A DNA stretch of 11,746 bases from an uncultured bacterium (GTDB lineage Bacteria > Patescibacteriota > Minisyncoccia > Phycocordibacterales > UBA5272). Location of the stretch: positions 1 through 11,746 of the forward strand of contig CAILKS010000012.1 of assembly GCA_903834855.1 (NCBI GenBank), written 5' to 3'. The notes under the pieces are model-generated. The model had not been told where the DNA came from. It saw only the letters and a list, made by a program, of their open reading frames with translations, and made no database searches. Positions within the stretch are counted from its first letter, which is position 1; every line of letters starts with the position of its first letter. Positions 1 to 7,839 of the stretch are shown here, one piece after another. The translations under genes were made by a program, and so were the position numbers.

Positions 1-626
1 ATGCGACATCTGAAACAACAGATTATATGCCAAAGGAATATGATTTGGCTCGTATGGTTTGTCAGAAAATTTATGAGGTCTATCCATATGATGGAAAGAC
101 CCAAGTTACAATTGATGGAGATAGAGTAACTACTGTTGTTGCTAGTTTTCAAAATACAAAAAATGATGAATTACTCGCGCTTGTTAAAAGTGTAATTACT
201 GCTGATGAATATTTAATGAATCAAGCAGGGGAATGGACCTCCGGCGGGTTTGATGCTGATACTGGATTATCAGGAAGAAAATTAATTGTGGATAATTATG
301 GACCAGAGATAACAATTGGTGGTGGATCATTTTCTGGAAAAGATTACACAAAAGTAGACCGCTCTGGAGCATATATGGCACGTCGTGTAGCAGTTGATCT
401 TTTACGTTCACGTAATGCAAAGGAAGTATTTACAAAACTTGCATATGCAATCGGTAAAGCAGAACCAGTTATGGCTGTTGCTGTTGTAGATGGAGTAGAA
501 GAAATTATTTCTGGATATGATTTAACTCCAGCAGGAATTCGTAAGGCACTGGATTTGGATAATGTTAAATATACAGAGACTTGTACATGGGGACATTTCG
601 GAAGAAATTTCCCATGGGACAAATAG
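1..626 (+). CDS. metK: S-adenosylmethionine synthetase, C-terminal part (5' end outside window)
   Basis: MetK makes S-adenosylmethionine from methionine and ATP in the cytoplasm. About 207 residues are visible. The frame is open from base 3 onward (ATSETTDYMP, matching the family's 'GYATxETxxxMP' segment), so the ATG at position 27 is internal and the true start lies before the window. The diagnostic glycine-rich ATP/metal segment is present (GPEITIGGGSFSGKD followed by TKVDRSGAYMARRVA, about 298-384), as is YAIGKAEP (about 457-480) and the family-typical C-terminus GHFGRNFPW. The stop is TAG at 624-626, followed after one base by a heptad-repeat array and a strong hairpin terminator. The family is certain. 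Nothing looks damaged in the visible part. The product would supply the methyl donor used by the methyltransferase encoded next. Confidence 0.96.
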   Translation, partial: ATSETTDYMPKEYDLARMVCQKIYEVYPYDGKTQVTIDGDRVTTVVASFQNTKNDELLALVKSVITADEYLMNQAGEWTSGGFDADTGLSGRKLIVDNYGPEITIGGGSFSGKDYTKVDRSGAYMARRVAVDLLRSRNAKEVFTKLAYAIGKAEPVMAVAVVDGVEEIISGYDLTPAGIRKALDLDNVKYTETCTWGHFGRNFPWDK

Positions 627-627
627 A

Positions 628-734
628 TAGGTTGTAGGTGTTAGGTTGTAGGTTTTAGTGAATTCAAAAAGAGCGACGCCTACGGCGTCGCTCTTTTTGA
701 ATTTTGCTACAGACTACAAGCTAAAGGCTACATG
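628..734. repeat. Composite heptad-repeat element with central hairpin (metK-rlmB gap)
   Basis: Left arm: TAGGTTG, TAGGTGT, TAGGTTG, TAGGTTT, TAGTGAA in exact 7-bp steps from 628. Right arm, inverted: CTACAGA, CTACAAG, CTAAAGG, CTACATG from 707 to 734. Between them is a perfect 20-bp hairpin (661-703). The reverse complement of the right arm matches the left arm in about 19 of 26 positions in the same heptad phase, so the whole element is a long imperfect palindrome. It is one of five related elements in this window. Function is unknown; the centre is probably a terminator. Confidence 0.8.
661..703. terminator. Bidirectional intrinsic terminator after metK
   Basis: A perfect inverted repeat: a 20-bp stem (661-680 with 684-703) and a 3-nt loop TAC. 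The GC-rich top is GAGCGACGCC, and the base is an A-tract on one side and CTTTTTGAATTTT on the other. It would terminate metK transcription on the plus strand and also works in reverse. It separates metK from the promoter of the next gene. Confidence 0.9.
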
Positions 735-771
735 CCGTTCAAAGCTGTTCTTCGCTAAATTACAATAAATA

Positions 772-780
772 TGCTATAAT
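772..780 (+). promoter_or_regulatory. Extended -10 promoter of the rlmB-like gene (leaderless architecture)
   Basis: TGCTATAAT is a perfect extended -10 (TG-N-TATAAT). It ends 9 nt before the ATG at 790, so transcription should begin within about 0-4 nt of the start codon. No convincing -35 is seen; TTCGCT at 751-756 with an 18-bp spacer is weak. There is no Shine-Dalgarno. The 20-odd bases from here to the ATG are nearly the same as those upstream of the marR gene. Confidence 0.75.
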
Positions 781-789
781 GTCTAGTAT

Positions 790-1542
790 ATGACAGAAAA
801 GACCTATTTATATGGTAAAAATCCCTTAAAAGAAGCCATTTTAGCTCACAAACGTGGTGCTACTTTTGCAATTGAAAAATTATTTTTAACAAAACAATCT
901 GAAAATGATGCTGAAATATCAAGTTTAATCCAATCAAATAAACTTGATTATACTGTAGTTACAAGAGATGAAATCGAAAGTTTTGTTGGCCGAGATACTG
1001 TTCACCAAGGAGTTTGTGCATTATTAAATGAAAAAGTTTTGTATACAACATTAGATGAAGTTCTTACGAAAGCAAAAAGTAAAAGTACAAATTCTCTTTT
1101 TGTTTTACTTGATGAATTAAAAGATCCACATAATGTTGGAGCTATAATCCGCTCAGCTGTTGCTTTTGGAGCTGATGCAATTCTTATACCAGAGCATAAT
1201 CAAACACAGATTACCGGAACAGTTATAAAAACTTCCGCAGGAATGAATTTTTCAATACCAATTGCAAGAATTGGAAATATAAATACAGTTTTGGAAAAAT
1301 TGAAACAAAACACTTTCTGGACTTATGGTTTAACTGGTGATGGTGACACTACTTTAACTGATGTAAAATTTGATACCAATACTGTAATTGTTATTGGAAG
1401 TGAGAGCGATGGAATACGTACAAAAACTTTAGAGCTTTGCGATTTTAAACTTTCTATAAAAATAGATAATAAATGTGAATCATTGAATGCATCAAATGCT
1501 ACAGCTGTGACACTATATGAATGGCAAAGACAGCAGGGGTAG
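790..1542 (+). CDS. rlmB: SpoU/TrmH-family RNA 2'-O-methyltransferase (23S rRNA Gm2251 type, RlmB-like)
   Basis: This 250-residue enzyme should transfer a methyl group from S-adenosylmethionine to a ribose 2'-OH, probably G2251 of 23S rRNA if truly RlmB. The N-terminal substrate-binding domain starts with YGKNPLKEAI (residues 8-17), typical of the RlmB/TrmH branch. The knotted SPOUT domain carries all three family motifs: DPHNVGAIIRSA (112-123) with the conserved Asn and Arg, VIGSESDGIR (201-210) with the conserved Glu, and ESLNASNATAV (230-240), where the usual SLNVSxA has Ala for Val. Length is normal. The start is fixed by the extended -10 box 9 nt upstream. The stop TAG is the first unit of a heptad array. 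No terminator hairpin follows, so the downstream flavoprotein gene is probably on the same transcript. The exact target nucleotide cannot be told from sequence; the family is sure. Confidence 0.9.
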   Translation: MTEKTYLYGKNPLKEAILAHKRGATFAIEKLFLTKQSENDAEISSLIQSNKLDYTVVTRDEIESFVGRDTVHQGVCALLNEKVLYTTLDEVLTKAKSKSTNSLFVLLDELKDPHNVGAIIRSAVAFGADAILIPEHNQTQITGTVIKTSAGMNFSIPIARIGNINTVLEKLKQNTFWTYGLTGDGDTTLTDVKFDTNTVIVIGSESDGIRTKTLELCDFKLSIKIDNKCESLNASNATAVTLYEWQRQQG

Positions 1543-1655
1543 TTTCTAGGTGTTAGGTTGTAGGTTGTAGCAAATACAAAATACGAACATACACAAAAAT
1601 AAAAAAGTAATTTAACTACCAACTAGTAACTATCAACTAATAACTATCCACTATG
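1540..1655. repeat. Composite heptad-repeat element filling the rlmB-flavoprotein gap
   Basis: The array begins with the stop codon itself: TAGTTTC (1540), TAGGTGT, TAGGTTG, TAGGTTG, TAG, then the core CAAATACAAAATAC. After an A-rich stretch and TAATTTAACTAC comes an inverted arm in exact 7-bp steps: AACTACC (1614), AACTAGT, AACTATC, AACTAAT, AACTATC, CACTATG (1649-1655). The last unit contains the ATG start of the next gene. There is no GC hairpin here. The order of core and arms matches the element at 9521-9613 read on the minus strand. Confidence 0.8.
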
Positions 1656-2924
1656 CCACACACAAAAACAGAAAATAAAATATGGGATGTTGTTGTTATT
1701 GGTGGTGGACCAGCAGGTATGATGGCAGCCGGACGAGCCGGAGAACGTGGAAAGAAAGTATTATTACTTGAAAAGAATACAAATCTCGGTAAGAAATTAC
1801 TTATAACTGGTGGTGGGAGATGTAATTTAACAAATAATAAACCAGATAATAGAACTTTACTTGCCAAGTATAAAGGAAATGACCAATTTCTTTTTTCGAC
1901 TTTTTCACAATTTGATGTAACAAAAACCCTTTCATTTTTTAATGATAAAGGTATGGCTACAAAAGAAGAGAATGAAGGAAGAATTTTTCCAGTATCAGAT
2001 TCTTCACAATCAGTACTTGATGTGCTTTATAATTACATGCAAAAAAATAATGTTGTAATACATAAGAGTACAAATGTTCGTGGTATTGAAGTTGATAAAA
2101 AAACAGGAGATATTATTATCTCAACAGCAAGTGGCAATACTATTCATACAAAAACTTGTGTCTTGGCAACTGGTGGGACTTCCCGTCCTGAGACTGGTTC
2201 AACAGGTGAGGGTTTCCAATGGCTCAAAAAATTAAATCATACTATTATTGATAATAAATTTGCTCTTGTTCCTGTAGCATTAAATGATAATTGGATAAAA
2301 GATGTAGCTGGTGTAAAAATCGCTGAGGTTAAGCTTACGACTTTTCAGAATCATGAAGGGAAAATTGCAAAACAGGAAGCATATAAAGGAAAGCTTTTGT
2401 TCACTCATGTGGGTATAAGTGGTCCAACTGTTTTAAATATGAGTAAAGATATTGGTGAACTTTTGAAATATGGTGAAGTGAGTATAATGATTGACCTCTT
2501 TCCAGCACGAGATAATCGTGGACTAAAACAAGATTTACAAAATATATTAGTTGCGGAAAGTAATAAGAAATTAAAAAATGTTCTCAATCCTTTAATACCT
2601 GCTTCGCTGCAAGCGCCACTTCTTTCCATGGGAAATATTGATGGTGAAACTTATTGTCACAGTGTTAGTAGTGAAGATCGTGTGAAGCTTGTAGAAATTA
2701 TGAAAGCAATACCACTACACGTAAAAGGTTTACTCGGAAAAGAAAAAGCAATTGTTTCATCCGGTGGAGTAGCTCTTCCTGAAGTAGATTTTAAGACAAT
2801 GCAATCACGTTTAATTCCAAATTTGTATTTGGTGGGTGACGTTTTAAATATAGACAGACCATCCGGTGGTTATAGTCTTCAACTTTGTTGGACTACGGGA
2901 TACGTAGCAGGAGACAGCGTGTAG
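1653..2924 (+). CDS. HI0933/YhiN-family FAD-dependent oxidoreductase
   Basis: This 423-residue flavoprotein has family-typical length. An N-terminal Rossmann FAD site, VVVIGGGPAGMMAAGRAGE (13-31), has an acidic residue ending the second strand (LLLEK, 37-41). The family signature GKKLLITGGGRCNLTN follows (46-61). A second flavin-binding segment, LATGGTSRPETGSTGEG, is at 171-187, and THVGISGPTVL at 251-261. The C-terminal signature runs from SSGGVALPEVD (369-379) through LYLVGDVLNIDRPSGGYSLQ (391-410) to GYVAG, with GD in place of the more usual GE. The substrate of this family is generally unknown in bacteria, so no symbol is given. The ATG sits inside the last heptad of the upstream repeat, with no Shine-Dalgarno and no clear promoter, so readthrough from the methyltransferase gene is likely. 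The stop TAG begins the next heptad array. Confidence 0.92.
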   Translation: MPHTKTENKIWDVVVIGGGPAGMMAAGRAGERGKKVLLLEKNTNLGKKLLITGGGRCNLTNNKPDNRTLLAKYKGNDQFLFSTFSQFDVTKTLSFFNDKGMATKEENEGRIFPVSDSSQSVLDVLYNYMQKNNVVIHKSTNVRGIEVDKKTGDIIISTASGNTIHTKTCVLATGGTSRPETGSTGEGFQWLKKLNHTIIDNKFALVPVALNDNWIKDVAGVKIAEVKLTTFQNHEGKIAKQEAYKGKLLFTHVGISGPTVLNMSKDIGELLKYGEVSIMIDLFPARDNRGLKQDLQNILVAESNKKLKNVLNPLIPASLQAPLLSMGNIDGETYCHSVSSEDRVKLVEIMKAIPLHVKGLLGKEKAIVSSGGVALPEVDFKTMQSRLIPNLYLVGDVLNIDRPSGGYSLQLCWTTGYVAGDSV

Positions 2925-3036
2925 TTTCAAGTTTCAAGTTTTTAGTTTCCAGTAAATGCATAATGGGTGACCACTTCGTGGTCACCCATTATGCATTTGT
3001 ATTCTCTTGAAACTTGAAACTAAAAACTGGAAACTA
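2922..3036. repeat. Composite heptad-repeat element between convergent genes
   Basis: Left arm from the flavoprotein stop codon: TAGTTTC (2922), AAGTTTC, AAGTTTT, TAGTTTC, CAGTAAA. The central hairpin is at 2954-2998. Right arm: GAAACTT (3009), GAAACTA, AAAACTG, GAAACTA (3030-3036), whose last three bases are the TAG stop of the RND gene on the minus strand. Both convergent stop codons are therefore in heptad phase, and the array spans the whole gap. Bases 2995-3034 match 9561-9600 at 37 of 40 positions. Confidence 0.82.
2954..2998. terminator. Long hairpin between convergent genes, probable bidirectional terminator
   Basis: A perfect 21-bp inverted repeat (2954-2974 with 2978-2998) with a TTC loop. 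The stem has a GC-rich top (GGGTGACCAC) and an AT-rich base (AAATGCATAAT). No clean T-run follows on either strand, so the role as intrinsic terminator rests on the stem and its convergent position. It is the same design (20-21 bp stem, 3-nt loop) as the hairpin at 661-703. Confidence 0.75.
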
Positions 3037-6000
3037 TTTGAACTCTCTATACTTTTTTCCTGGGTATCTATAAAAGAATACTGGTATAAGAATAAGAGTA
3101 AGTATCATAGCAAAAGATAATCCAAACATAATAGCAAATGCTAATGGTCCCCAGAGGGCAGAAACTCCAGCAAGGGGTATCATTCCAACTACTGTGGTAA
3201 TAGTTGTTAAGAATATAGGTCGCAAACGCACAGCAGAAGCTTCAACAATCACATCACGAAGATTACTGTGTTCTTGATTAGTTTCTCGCAATTTTCTTTC
3301 ATTTTCCAGTTTTCTTAAAATAGAATCAAGTAAAATAATGGCGTGGTTTATAATAACTCCAGCTAAAGCAATTAGTCCTAGCATTGATGAAAAAGACAGA
3401 GCTTGGCCAGTTATTGTAAGGCCACCAAGTACTCCAATTAAAGATAGTGGAATAGTAAATAATAAATAGAATGAATATCTAAATGAATTAAATTCAAGCA
3501 CAAGAATAGCAAGCATTCCAGCCATACCAGCAAGCAAAGCTAAAGCCATTTCTTTGAATGTTTTATTTATTTCTTCATTATCTCCACCATATTTTATAGT
3601 GACAGTACTTGGTAGATTTAATTCTTTTTCATGTTTTTTAAATTCATTAGTTATAACAATAGCGTTACCCGTTTTTGTTAACTTACTAGTAACAGTAGTT
3701 ATACGTTTTTGGTCTTCATGATTTATTGTTGCCCGTGATTCAGAAATTTTTGTATTAAGAATGGAGCCTAAAATAATGGTACCAGTTGGTGTCACAACAG
3801 GAATATTTTTTATACTATCAAGATTTGTTTTTATTGTATCTTCTGGGTTGATAAATAGAGGATTAAGATCAGTCTTAACAACGACATTAATATCTGTTCC
3901 ACTCTTTTTTATTGTCGTTGCTGTTACACCAGAAATAGAAGTACGTAATAATTGAGCAACAGATGCTGCAGATAAACCAACCTGAGTAGCTTTTATTTTA
4001 TCTATACTTATTTCAAATTGTGTTCCGTCATCTTTTAAAGAAGTAGTAACATCCTGTGTGCCGTTTATACTATTTAAAATAGTTTCTGCTTTAGATGTAG
4101 CTTCACTTATTTCTTCCAAGCTATCACCAGTAAATTTAATTACAACGGGGTCACCACCCGGTGGTCCATTATTTCGCTGAGAAACTTTTACATCAGCTGA
4201 ATTAATTGAAGATAAATCTTTACGTAGTTTTTCTACAATTTCAGTTGAAGAAAGTTTATGGCCCTTAGGAAGTATGACAGTAATATTTGCTAATTTACCA
4301 CCGGAGGTACCACCTGATGAAGACAAAGCAGAACTTCCACCAACAGTTGTTACAAAAGATTCTATATAAGGACTACTATATAAAATTTCTTCAACTTCTC
4401 GAACAGATATATCTGTTTTTACAAGTGGTGTTCCTTGGGGTTTTTCTATTGAAACTAATACAAAGTCTTGATCGCCTTGTGGAAAAAATGAAACTTTAAG
4501 TAGGCCAGTAATAGGCATAGCAACAGCAATAATAAAACCCAAGCCAAGAGCTAAGAAGAATTTATTTTGAGTTTTTCTATTATCTAATATTTTCCCAAGA
4601 AAATTTTTATACCAATCTTGTATTTTAATTGACCAAATTTCTTGAGCTTCCTCAAACTTATTTTTATGTTCTTTGGTTAAAAGAACTGCAAGAAGTGGGA
4701 CAAATCCTAAAGCTACTACAATAGAAGCAATTAAAACGAAAATAAGTGTAAATGGAATAGATGAAATAAATTTACCAACTATTCCAGATAAGAAAAACAG
4801 TGGTGCAAATACTGCAACCGTTGTCATGGTTCCTGCAATTAATGGCCAGGCATATTCTTTTATGGAAGCAATTGCGGCACCATCTGCTCCACCATATTTT
4901 TTAATACGTGTATGTATGGCTTCAGCCATAACAATACCGGAGTCGACCAAAATACCAATTGCTAAAATAAGTGAAAACAAAGACATGAAGTTAATTGTAT
5001 TTCCAGAAAGATAAAGTCCTGTAAAAGCAATTACAAATGAAAGGGGAATAGATAATCCAGCCACGAGTGACTCTCTCCAGCCTATTGTTAAGAAAAGCAT
5101 TAGCATAACAAGAGCCACAGTTTCAAGTCCTGTTTTTGTAAGTTCTGTTAAATCTTTTTTAACAAGATCTCCGGTATTTAAAGAAGTTACAACTTTAGCA
5201 CCAGAAAGTTTTGTAGATTTTAATTCTTCTATTTTATCTAGTACTGCTTTAGAAATCTTGGTAACATCACCACCTGATTTTTTGTATATATTAAGAGTAA
5301 GAGCATTCTCAGATGGTGCCCCCGCTACTGAAATTCTTGAAAACGTTGTAGGTGGAGCAAGTCCGTCTGCGATGAAAGCTATATCACGTAAATATACAGG
5401 TACACCACTTGCTGATTGTATCGTTATATCAGGAATTTCAATTGCATTTTCTATTGAACCAGCAAATTTAATCGGGTAATCAATGTCAGCAACCGTAATA
5501 CTTCCAATTGGGAAAGACGCATTAGCTCCTTGTATGGCTCCTATAATTTGATTAAGACTTAAACCATAATTTGCGAGTTCTGCTTTTCTAACAACAACTT
5601 GTATTTCTCTTTTACGGACTCCAGAAATTTCAACTTTAGATACACCATCAACTTTTTTTAATTCCGTTTTTAATTCATCTCCCAAAGCGGTTAATCCGGC
5701 AGGGGATAAATCTTCCGAAATAGACATTATAACCATCGGTTGGTCCGCGAGATTTATTTTCATCACCATCGGTTCAGTTGCGTCTGCTGGAAGTTCACCC
5801 TTAACACGGTCCACTGCATCTTTTAAATCTTGAATAGATTTATCGATATTAGCACTTGCATTAAACTGTGCAGTGATTACAGAGATACCTTCACGTGAAG
5901 AAGAAGTTACTTTATCAATATTTTCAACATTACTAATTTCACTTTCTAATTTATTTGTGATAAGTTTTTCAGTATCCTCCGCTCCAGCTCCACGTAATAC

Positions 6001-6150
6001 AGTGGAGACAACTCCAATAGGTATAACAACTTCAGGAGAAGATTCTTTAGGAATAGAAATAAGAGAAAAAAGCCCGGTCATTATAAGTACTATCATTAGC
6101 AGATAGGTGAAGGCTCGTTTCTTTAAGAAAAATATCCAGAGATTATGCAT
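3034..6150 (-). CDS. RND-superfamily efflux permease (AcrB/HAE type)
   Basis: This 1038-residue inner-membrane proton-driven exporter has full AcrB-like length. TM1 is about residues 13-32, followed by a periplasmic/extracellular porter domain (PKESSPE at 34-40; RxEIQVVV-type segment near 180-187). TM2-TM6 are about 340-490. A second porter domain is about 555-865, and TM8-TM12 about 866-1025. The TM4 motif is GILVDSGIVMAEA (399-411): the first proton-relay Asp of AcrB (D407) is kept as D403, but the second (D408) is Ser. In TM10 the AcrB K940 position is Asn (IINHAI, 933-938). RLRPIFLTT (975-983) is conserved. Single-Asp relays also occur in other RND groups, so the pump may still be active. 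It lies 59 nt downstream of the adaptor gene, and a heptad array runs right up to its ATG with no Shine-Dalgarno. The substrate is not predictable. No TolC-like partner is in the window. Confidence 0.95.
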   Translation of the reverse strand: MHNLWIFFLKKRAFTYLLMIVLIMTGLFSLISIPKESSPEVVIPIGVVSTVLRGAGAEDTEKLITNKLESEISNVENIDKVTSSSREGISVITAQFNASANIDKSIQDLKDAVDRVKGELPADATEPMVMKINLADQPMVIMSISEDLSPAGLTALGDELKTELKKVDGVSKVEISGVRKREIQVVVRKAELANYGLSLNQIIGAIQGANASFPIGSITVADIDYPIKFAGSIENAIEIPDITIQSASGVPVYLRDIAFIADGLAPPTTFSRISVAGAPSENALTLNIYKKSGGDVTKISKAVLDKIEELKSTKLSGAKVVTSLNTGDLVKKDLTELTKTGLETVALVMLMLFLTIGWRESLVAGLSIPLSFVIAFTGLYLSGNTINFMSLFSLILAIGILVDSGIVMAEAIHTRIKKYGGADGAAIASIKEYAWPLIAGTMTTVAVFAPLFFLSGIVGKFISSIPFTLIFVLIASIVVALGFVPLLAVLLTKEHKNKFEEAQEIWSIKIQDWYKNFLGKILDNRKTQNKFFLALGLGFIIAVAMPITGLLKVSFFPQGDQDFVLVSIEKPQGTPLVKTDISVREVEEILYSSPYIESFVTTVGGSSALSSSGGTSGGKLANITVILPKGHKLSSTEIVEKLRKDLSSINSADVKVSQRNNGPPGGDPVVIKFTGDSLEEISEATSKAETILNSINGTQDVTTSLKDDGTQFEISIDKIKATQVGLSAASVAQLLRTSISGVTATTIKKSGTDINVVVKTDLNPLFINPEDTIKTNLDSIKNIPVVTPTGTIILGSILNTKISESRATINHEDQKRITTVTSKLTKTGNAIVITNEFKKHEKELNLPSTVTIKYGGDNEEINKTFKEMALALLAGMAGMLAILVLEFNSFRYSFYLLFTIPLSLIGVLGGLTITGQALSFSSMLGLIALAGVIINHAIILLDSILRKLENERKLRETNQEHSNLRDVIVEASAVRLRPIFLTTITTVVGMIPLAGVSALWGPLAFAIMFGLSFAMILTLILIPVFFYRYPGKKYREFK

Positions 6151-6204
6151 AGGGGTAGGTTATAGGTTACAGGTTTTAGGTTGCAGAGAATACAGATACA
6201 TAAT
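6148..6204. repeat. Heptad-repeat element (one-armed) between adaptor and permease genes
   Basis: On the plus strand: CATAGGG (6148-6154, containing the complement of the RND start codon), GTAGGTT, ATAGGTT, ACAGGTT, TTAGGTT (6176-6182). Then comes the core GCAGAGAATACAGATACATAAT, split here as GCAGAGAATAC and AGATACATAAT. GAGAATACAGATACATAAT (6186-6204) matches the reverse complement of 2988-3006 in 17 of 19 positions. There is no inverted second arm: the adaptor's stop codon follows at 6210. Confidence 0.75.
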
Positions 6205-6209
6205 TTAAA

Positions 6210-7823
6210 TTACGGAGTGATAGATACTATTGCGCCTTCTTTTAGGCCGCGAGCATCTATTACAATAGACTCGTTTCCTGTTAATCCAGAAATAATTTGT
6301 ATCTCTTCACCCATAATGGCACCTTCTTTAACTGGCACAGCAATCAAAGAGCTCGTAGAGCTCAAAGTGAAGACAAAAGTACCAGTAGGTGTCAATTTTA
6401 AGGCTGATAATGGGATTTTAATTGGGCCAGATGCCATTTTAGCTACTTGTTTTGCCTTTGTTATATTCAAACGAACAGATTGGCCATTTACTAAAGATAA
6501 GTTTTTGTCTACTATTCCTATTCGAACCTCAATCTTTTTTGTGCGAGGGTCAATAGCACTTGCTATACGAGTAACTATACCTTTTATGGAATCATTTATT
6601 ATTACTTCGTTTCCAGTCTGTATTCTTTTTGCATCTTCATCTGTTACATAAGCTAAAACTTCAAGTGCTCCATTATTTGAGACTACAGCAATCTCAGTAA
6701 AAGCTGAGACAAAATCACCAGTTTCTATTGATAGGGAATTAAGTGTTCCATTTATAGGACTTCTTATAACTGTTTTTTCAAGACGAGAAAGTGCTGCATT
6801 ATAAGCTCCTTCAGCACTCTTAACTTGTGCGTCAGAGGATGTCACATTTACATGTGTACTACCGGAAGTTTTATTTGCAATATCCTGTGCTGCTAAACTA
6901 TTATTAAGTGAAGTACGGGCGCTTACAATTGATGAAATTGTTCCTGCTATTGTTAGGCGAGTTGTCCCAATAATTGTTTTTCCAGAATCAATAGTCGTTT
7001 GAGAAAAATTATTATCTGCAAGTGCCTTTGAATAAGCTGTAGCTAGATCATCTAAATAAGATTTTATTGTTTCAGCTTCTGTTTGTACAATATTTAATTC
7101 TGAAATCAAATCACTAAATTGTGTAAGCGTACGGTTTTTTGCCTCACGTGCAATTAGTAGACTCTCTATTTTTTTACGGTGAGACTCTAGAGATAAAGTT
7201 AAACTCATATCTGGAACAGATACAGCAAACCTTGCTTCTTGATTGCGGGGATTAACAAAAGCAGGATCAGTTTTGACATGAATAATATCATCCATATTTA
7301 TATAAGCACTCGATATTGCATTTATAGCACTTGTTTTAACATCAGAAAGAGAAGAATTAGTGGTGGTATTATTTACACGAGAAATATCACGAGCAGCTTT
7401 TGCAGCATCATAAGCACCCTCGGCTTGCATCACAGAGGCTCTCTCTCCAGAGTTTTCAAATTCTGCAATAATTTGTCCTGCAGAAACGTAATCTCCCAAT
7501 TTTCTGTAAACATGATTTAATTTACCAGAACTTTCAGCGCGAATAGTTGCTTCACTGGTTGAAGTGATGGTTCCCAATAAAGGTAGAGATGATCCATTAT
7601 TGGCTAAATCATTAACTAAAGCTAGTTTTACAGTACGAGGGGAATTGGCAACCTCTAATACTTCGACTCCATGACTAAATGATCTAATAAGAATAATTAA
7701 CACTAATATAAATATAATAGCTATACTAATTTGCTTTGCCCTAGTTAATTCCTTATACCAGGTCCATAATTGATTTTTAATATCCTTACTATCGTTTATT
7801 ATTTTTTCTAGATGTCTATTCAT
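6210..7823 (-). CDS. HlyD/AcrA-type periplasmic adaptor (membrane fusion protein), unusually long
   Basis: This 537-residue adaptor partners the RND permease. Typical AcrA-like proteins are about 350-420 residues. A cytoplasmic, charged N-terminus (1-29) is followed by one membrane helix (about 31-47), so it is anchored rather than a lipoprotein; no lipobox Cys is present. The first biotinyl-lipoyl half-motif is around 94-123 (SSGKLNHVYRKLGDYVSAGQ). The second is at 351-381, with RSPINGTLNSLSIETGDFV the clear counterpart. Between them lies an insert of about 225 residues, Ser/Thr/Asn/Ala-rich and probably a long helical hairpin. A beta-barrel segment (about 385-455) and a membrane-proximal domain ending ISGLTGNESIVIDARGLKEG (511-530) complete the protein. 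The start is 16 nt after the marR stop. The only Shine-Dalgarno-like run (TAGGA) is 14 nt upstream, too far to be convincing. Confidence 0.9.
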   Translation of the reverse strand: MNRHLEKIINDSKDIKNQLWTWYKELTRAKQISIAIIFILVLIILIRSFSHGVEVLEVANSPRTVKLALVNDLANNGSSLPLLGTITSTSEATIRAESSGKLNHVYRKLGDYVSAGQIIAEFENSGERASVMQAEGAYDAAKAARDISRVNNTTTNSSLSDVKTSAINAISSAYINMDDIIHVKTDPAFVNPRNQEARFAVSVPDMSLTLSLESHRKKIESLLIAREAKNRTLTQFSDLISELNIVQTEAETIKSYLDDLATAYSKALADNNFSQTTIDSGKTIIGTTRLTIAGTISSIVSARTSLNNSLAAQDIANKTSGSTHVNVTSSDAQVKSAEGAYNAALSRLEKTVIRSPINGTLNSLSIETGDFVSAFTEIAVVSNNGALEVLAYVTDEDAKRIQTGNEVIINDSIKGIVTRIASAIDPRTKKIEVRIGIVDKNLSLVNGQSVRLNITKAKQVAKMASGPIKIPLSALKLTPTGTFVFTLSSTSSLIAVPVKEGAIMGEEIQIISGLTGNESIVIDARGLKEGAIVSITP

Positions 7824-7839
7824 AAAATTAAAATTATTC

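Noticed and set aside
4673..5014. 113-codon open frame on the plus strand
   Set aside because: It lies entirely antisense to the RND permease gene, whose family motifs and length are unambiguous; it has no initiation signal or recognisable product.
6181..6651. 156-codon open frame on the plus strand
   Set aside because: It is antisense to the 3' part of the adaptor gene and starts within the repeat core. AT-rich coding DNA with few stops on the opposite strand explains it.
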